Both the position numbers and the translations under genes were made by a program. The notes under the pieces are model-generated. The model made no database searches. It was given only the letters and a program-made list of their open reading frames with translations, and was not told the origin of the DNA. A stretch of DNA of 7,843 nucleotides from Rhizobiaceae bacterium (lineage in GTDB: Bacteria; Pseudomonadota; Alphaproteobacteria; Rhizobiales; Rhizobiaceae), in NCBI GenBank assembly GCA_021648425.1, contig JAKISV010000132.1, positions 1 through 7,843 on the forward strand, written 5' to 3'. Positions 6,554-7,843 of this stretch are shown one piece after another; position 1 is the first letter of the stretch; every line of letters starts with the position of its first letter.

Positions 6554-7843
6554 ATGAAAATACGTCATTCTTTGATACTTTTGTCAGCGGCATTAGTACT
6601 GATGCCTGCGCTGTTCATTAGCGCATGGACATATAATCAAACAGTGCGAGCCCAGTTTGATGAGGTAAGTGAGCGCCATCTGCTCCTGGCAAAAAACCTG
6701 CGCGGCACCCTGGAAAGATATTATCTCGATACAAAATTAATTTTTGACAGCGTATCGCAGAATATGGCGCAGGATATCATTAACCCGACTGCAAAAAAAC
6801 TGATTGCCAATATGAATTTTATGGATATTTCCCTGGTGGATGAAGCCTCAGCGAAAATCCATTATCGCATGTCAATTGATAATACAGATGCACCCGAATT
6901 CATGAAGCTTCGCATTATGAATACGGCCAGAAAAATTGCCAGGCAGGATACCACGACATTTTCCTCGGTAATCTCCACGCCAGATGGCATCAACATCATT
7001 TTGCTGGTCAGGCAAATAGGCGAAAAGATTGCAATTGGTAAACTTAAAACCGATTATTTCGTAAAACTGGGCAAATCGATTTCGTTTGGCAAAAAGGGCT
7101 ATGCAGCAATTGTTGATGCAAAGGGTAATGTGCTTGCTCACCCGTTGGAAAGCTGGACCGCAGAAAGAAAAAACATCGCCAATATCGCACCGGTAAAACT
7201 GATGATGGAAAAACAAACCGGCATCAGGAAGTTTTATTTGCCAGCGCAAAAAAGTGAATTAATTGCAGGTTTCACGAGTGTGAAAGGTCCCGGATGGGGC
7301 GTAATGATACCCCAGCCTGTCAGTGAACTTTATGAAAAGTCAGCCGGGTATTGGAAATCTTCACTGTCCATACTGGTGGTAAGTTTCGCATTCGCAATAT
7401 TATTTGCCGCATGGATTTCCATTCGTTCAACCCAACCCCTGCTCAAGCTGATTGCTGCCAATCAAAATCTCGACAATCCCGATCAACAAAAAATTCTAAC
7501 GCCTCCAGACTTTTGGGCGGTGCCAACGGAAATCAGGCAGCTATATGTAACCCACAATGAAATGATCAACCGTTTGCACACTAAACACGCAGACATCCTG
7601 CGCATGGCTTATTCTGATCTGGTGACAGGCCTGCCAACCCGCGAAGCTTTCAACCAGCTGGTTCAAGAAGAAATTTCAGGGTTAAAATCAACTGAAAAAA
7701 ATTATTTGCTGGTATTTCTGGATCTTGATGACTTCAAAGCCATCAACGACACCATGGGCCACGAAGTTGGTGATACGGTCCTGGTAATTGTGGCAAAACA
7801 AGTTGCGGATGCAATATCAAATTACACAGACCTTGAGATAATC
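6554..7843 (+). CDS. Membrane-anchored sensor diguanylate cyclase (dCache-like sensor plus GGDEF; partial, C-terminus off window)
   Basis: The frame is open for 430 codons to the right edge. The product has an N-terminal membrane span (about 7-27), an extracytoplasmic region of about 240 residues (28-267), a second span (about 268-291), a short HAMP-like or helical linker (292-348) and the beginning of a GGDEF domain. The periplasmic part resembles double-Cache sensors: a long leading helix (about 30-75), then GKKGYAAIVDAKGNVLAHP (179-197) and GPGWGVMIPQPVSELY (245-260), typical of the Cache C-terminal half. The GGDEF domain opens with DLVTGLPTREAFNQL (355-369) and the metal/nucleotide-binding block FLDLDDFKAINDTMGHEVGD (388-407). 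The catalytic GGDEF motif and I-site fall outside, so activity cannot be judged and an EAL domain may follow. The likely role is c-di-GMP synthesis in response to a small extracellular ligand. The gene is divergent from the dcw cluster and shares its upstream region. Confidence 0.9.
   Translation, partial: MKIRHSLILLSAALVLMPALFISAWTYNQTVRAQFDEVSERHLLLAKNLRGTLERYYLDTKLIFDSVSQNMAQDIINPTAKKLIANMNFMDISLVDEASAKIHYRMSIDNTDAPEFMKLRIMNTARKIARQDTTTFSSVISTPDGINIILLVRQIGEKIAIGKLKTDYFVKLGKSISFGKKGYAAIVDAKGNVLAHPLESWTAERKNIANIAPVKLMMEKQTGIRKFYLPAQKSELIAGFTSVKGPGWGVMIPQPVSELYEKSAGYWKSSLSILVVSFAFAILFAAWISIRSTQPLLKLIAANQNLDNPDQQKILTPPDFWAVPTEIRQLYVTHNEMINRLHTKHADILRMAYSDLVTGLPTREAFNQLVQEEISGLKSTEKNYLLVFLDLDDFKAINDTMGHEVGDTVLVIVAKQVADAISNYTDLEII

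Noticed and set aside
6872..7249. Minus-strand open frame of 125 codons
   Set aside because: It is antisense to the periplasmic sensor of the cyclase gene, which has a clear start, ribosome site and domain order.

Overview
This window holds the start of an alphaproteobacterial dcw (division and cell wall) cluster on the minus strand. A divergent membrane-anchored diguanylate cyclase gene on the plus strand runs off the right edge. The alphaproteobacterial call, probably Hyphomicrobiales/Rhizobiales-like, is an inference from protein flavour: an MraZ of the type seen in rhizobia, the DIGVSSMQIDEAARGFSF block in RsmH, a short FtsL with a single membrane span, and a meso-diaminopimelate type MurE. 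Base composition is moderate rather than the high GC of many rhizobia. I did not assign a genus.

Minus strand, read from right to left: mraZ (6183-5713), rsmH/mraW (5710-4661), ftsL (4658-4272), ftsI (4275-2536), murE (2457-1000) and the first 334 codons of murF (1003 to the left edge). Junctions are tight: 2 nt between mraZ and rsmH, 2 nt between rsmH and ftsL, and 4-nt stop/start overlaps at ftsL/ftsI and murE/murF. The one looser junction is 78 nt between ftsI and murE. The set reads as one transcription unit. It combines a DNA-binding regulator (MraZ), a 16S rRNA methyltransferase (RsmH), two division-septum proteins (FtsL, FtsI) and two successive cytoplasmic ligases that build the UDP-MurNAc-pentapeptide precursor (MurE, MurF).

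The 370-nt divergent region 6184-6553 is the most informative non-coding stretch. It contains five direct repeats of TGG(G/A)N at exact 10-bp intervals (6361-6405), which match the known MraZ-box pattern. A plausible minus-strand promoter (TTGACG, 17 nt, TATCCC) lies inside that array, so MraZ probably autoregulates the operon here. The repeats read in the opposite direction to mraZ, toward the diguanylate cyclase gene. A second, weaker candidate promoter nearer mraZ has a CtrA-like half-conserved site (TTGA-N7-TTAA) upstream of its -10.

Plus strand: from 6554 an open frame of 430 codons encodes an N-terminal membrane span, a periplasmic dCache-like sensor region, a second membrane span, a linker and the first part of a GGDEF domain. 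The catalytic GGDEF motif and anything after it lie beyond the window.

Overall the genes are conserved housekeeping genes and I see no new multi-gene system. The parts worth a second look are the regulatory DNA between mraZ and the diguanylate cyclase gene and the possibility that MraZ controls both.
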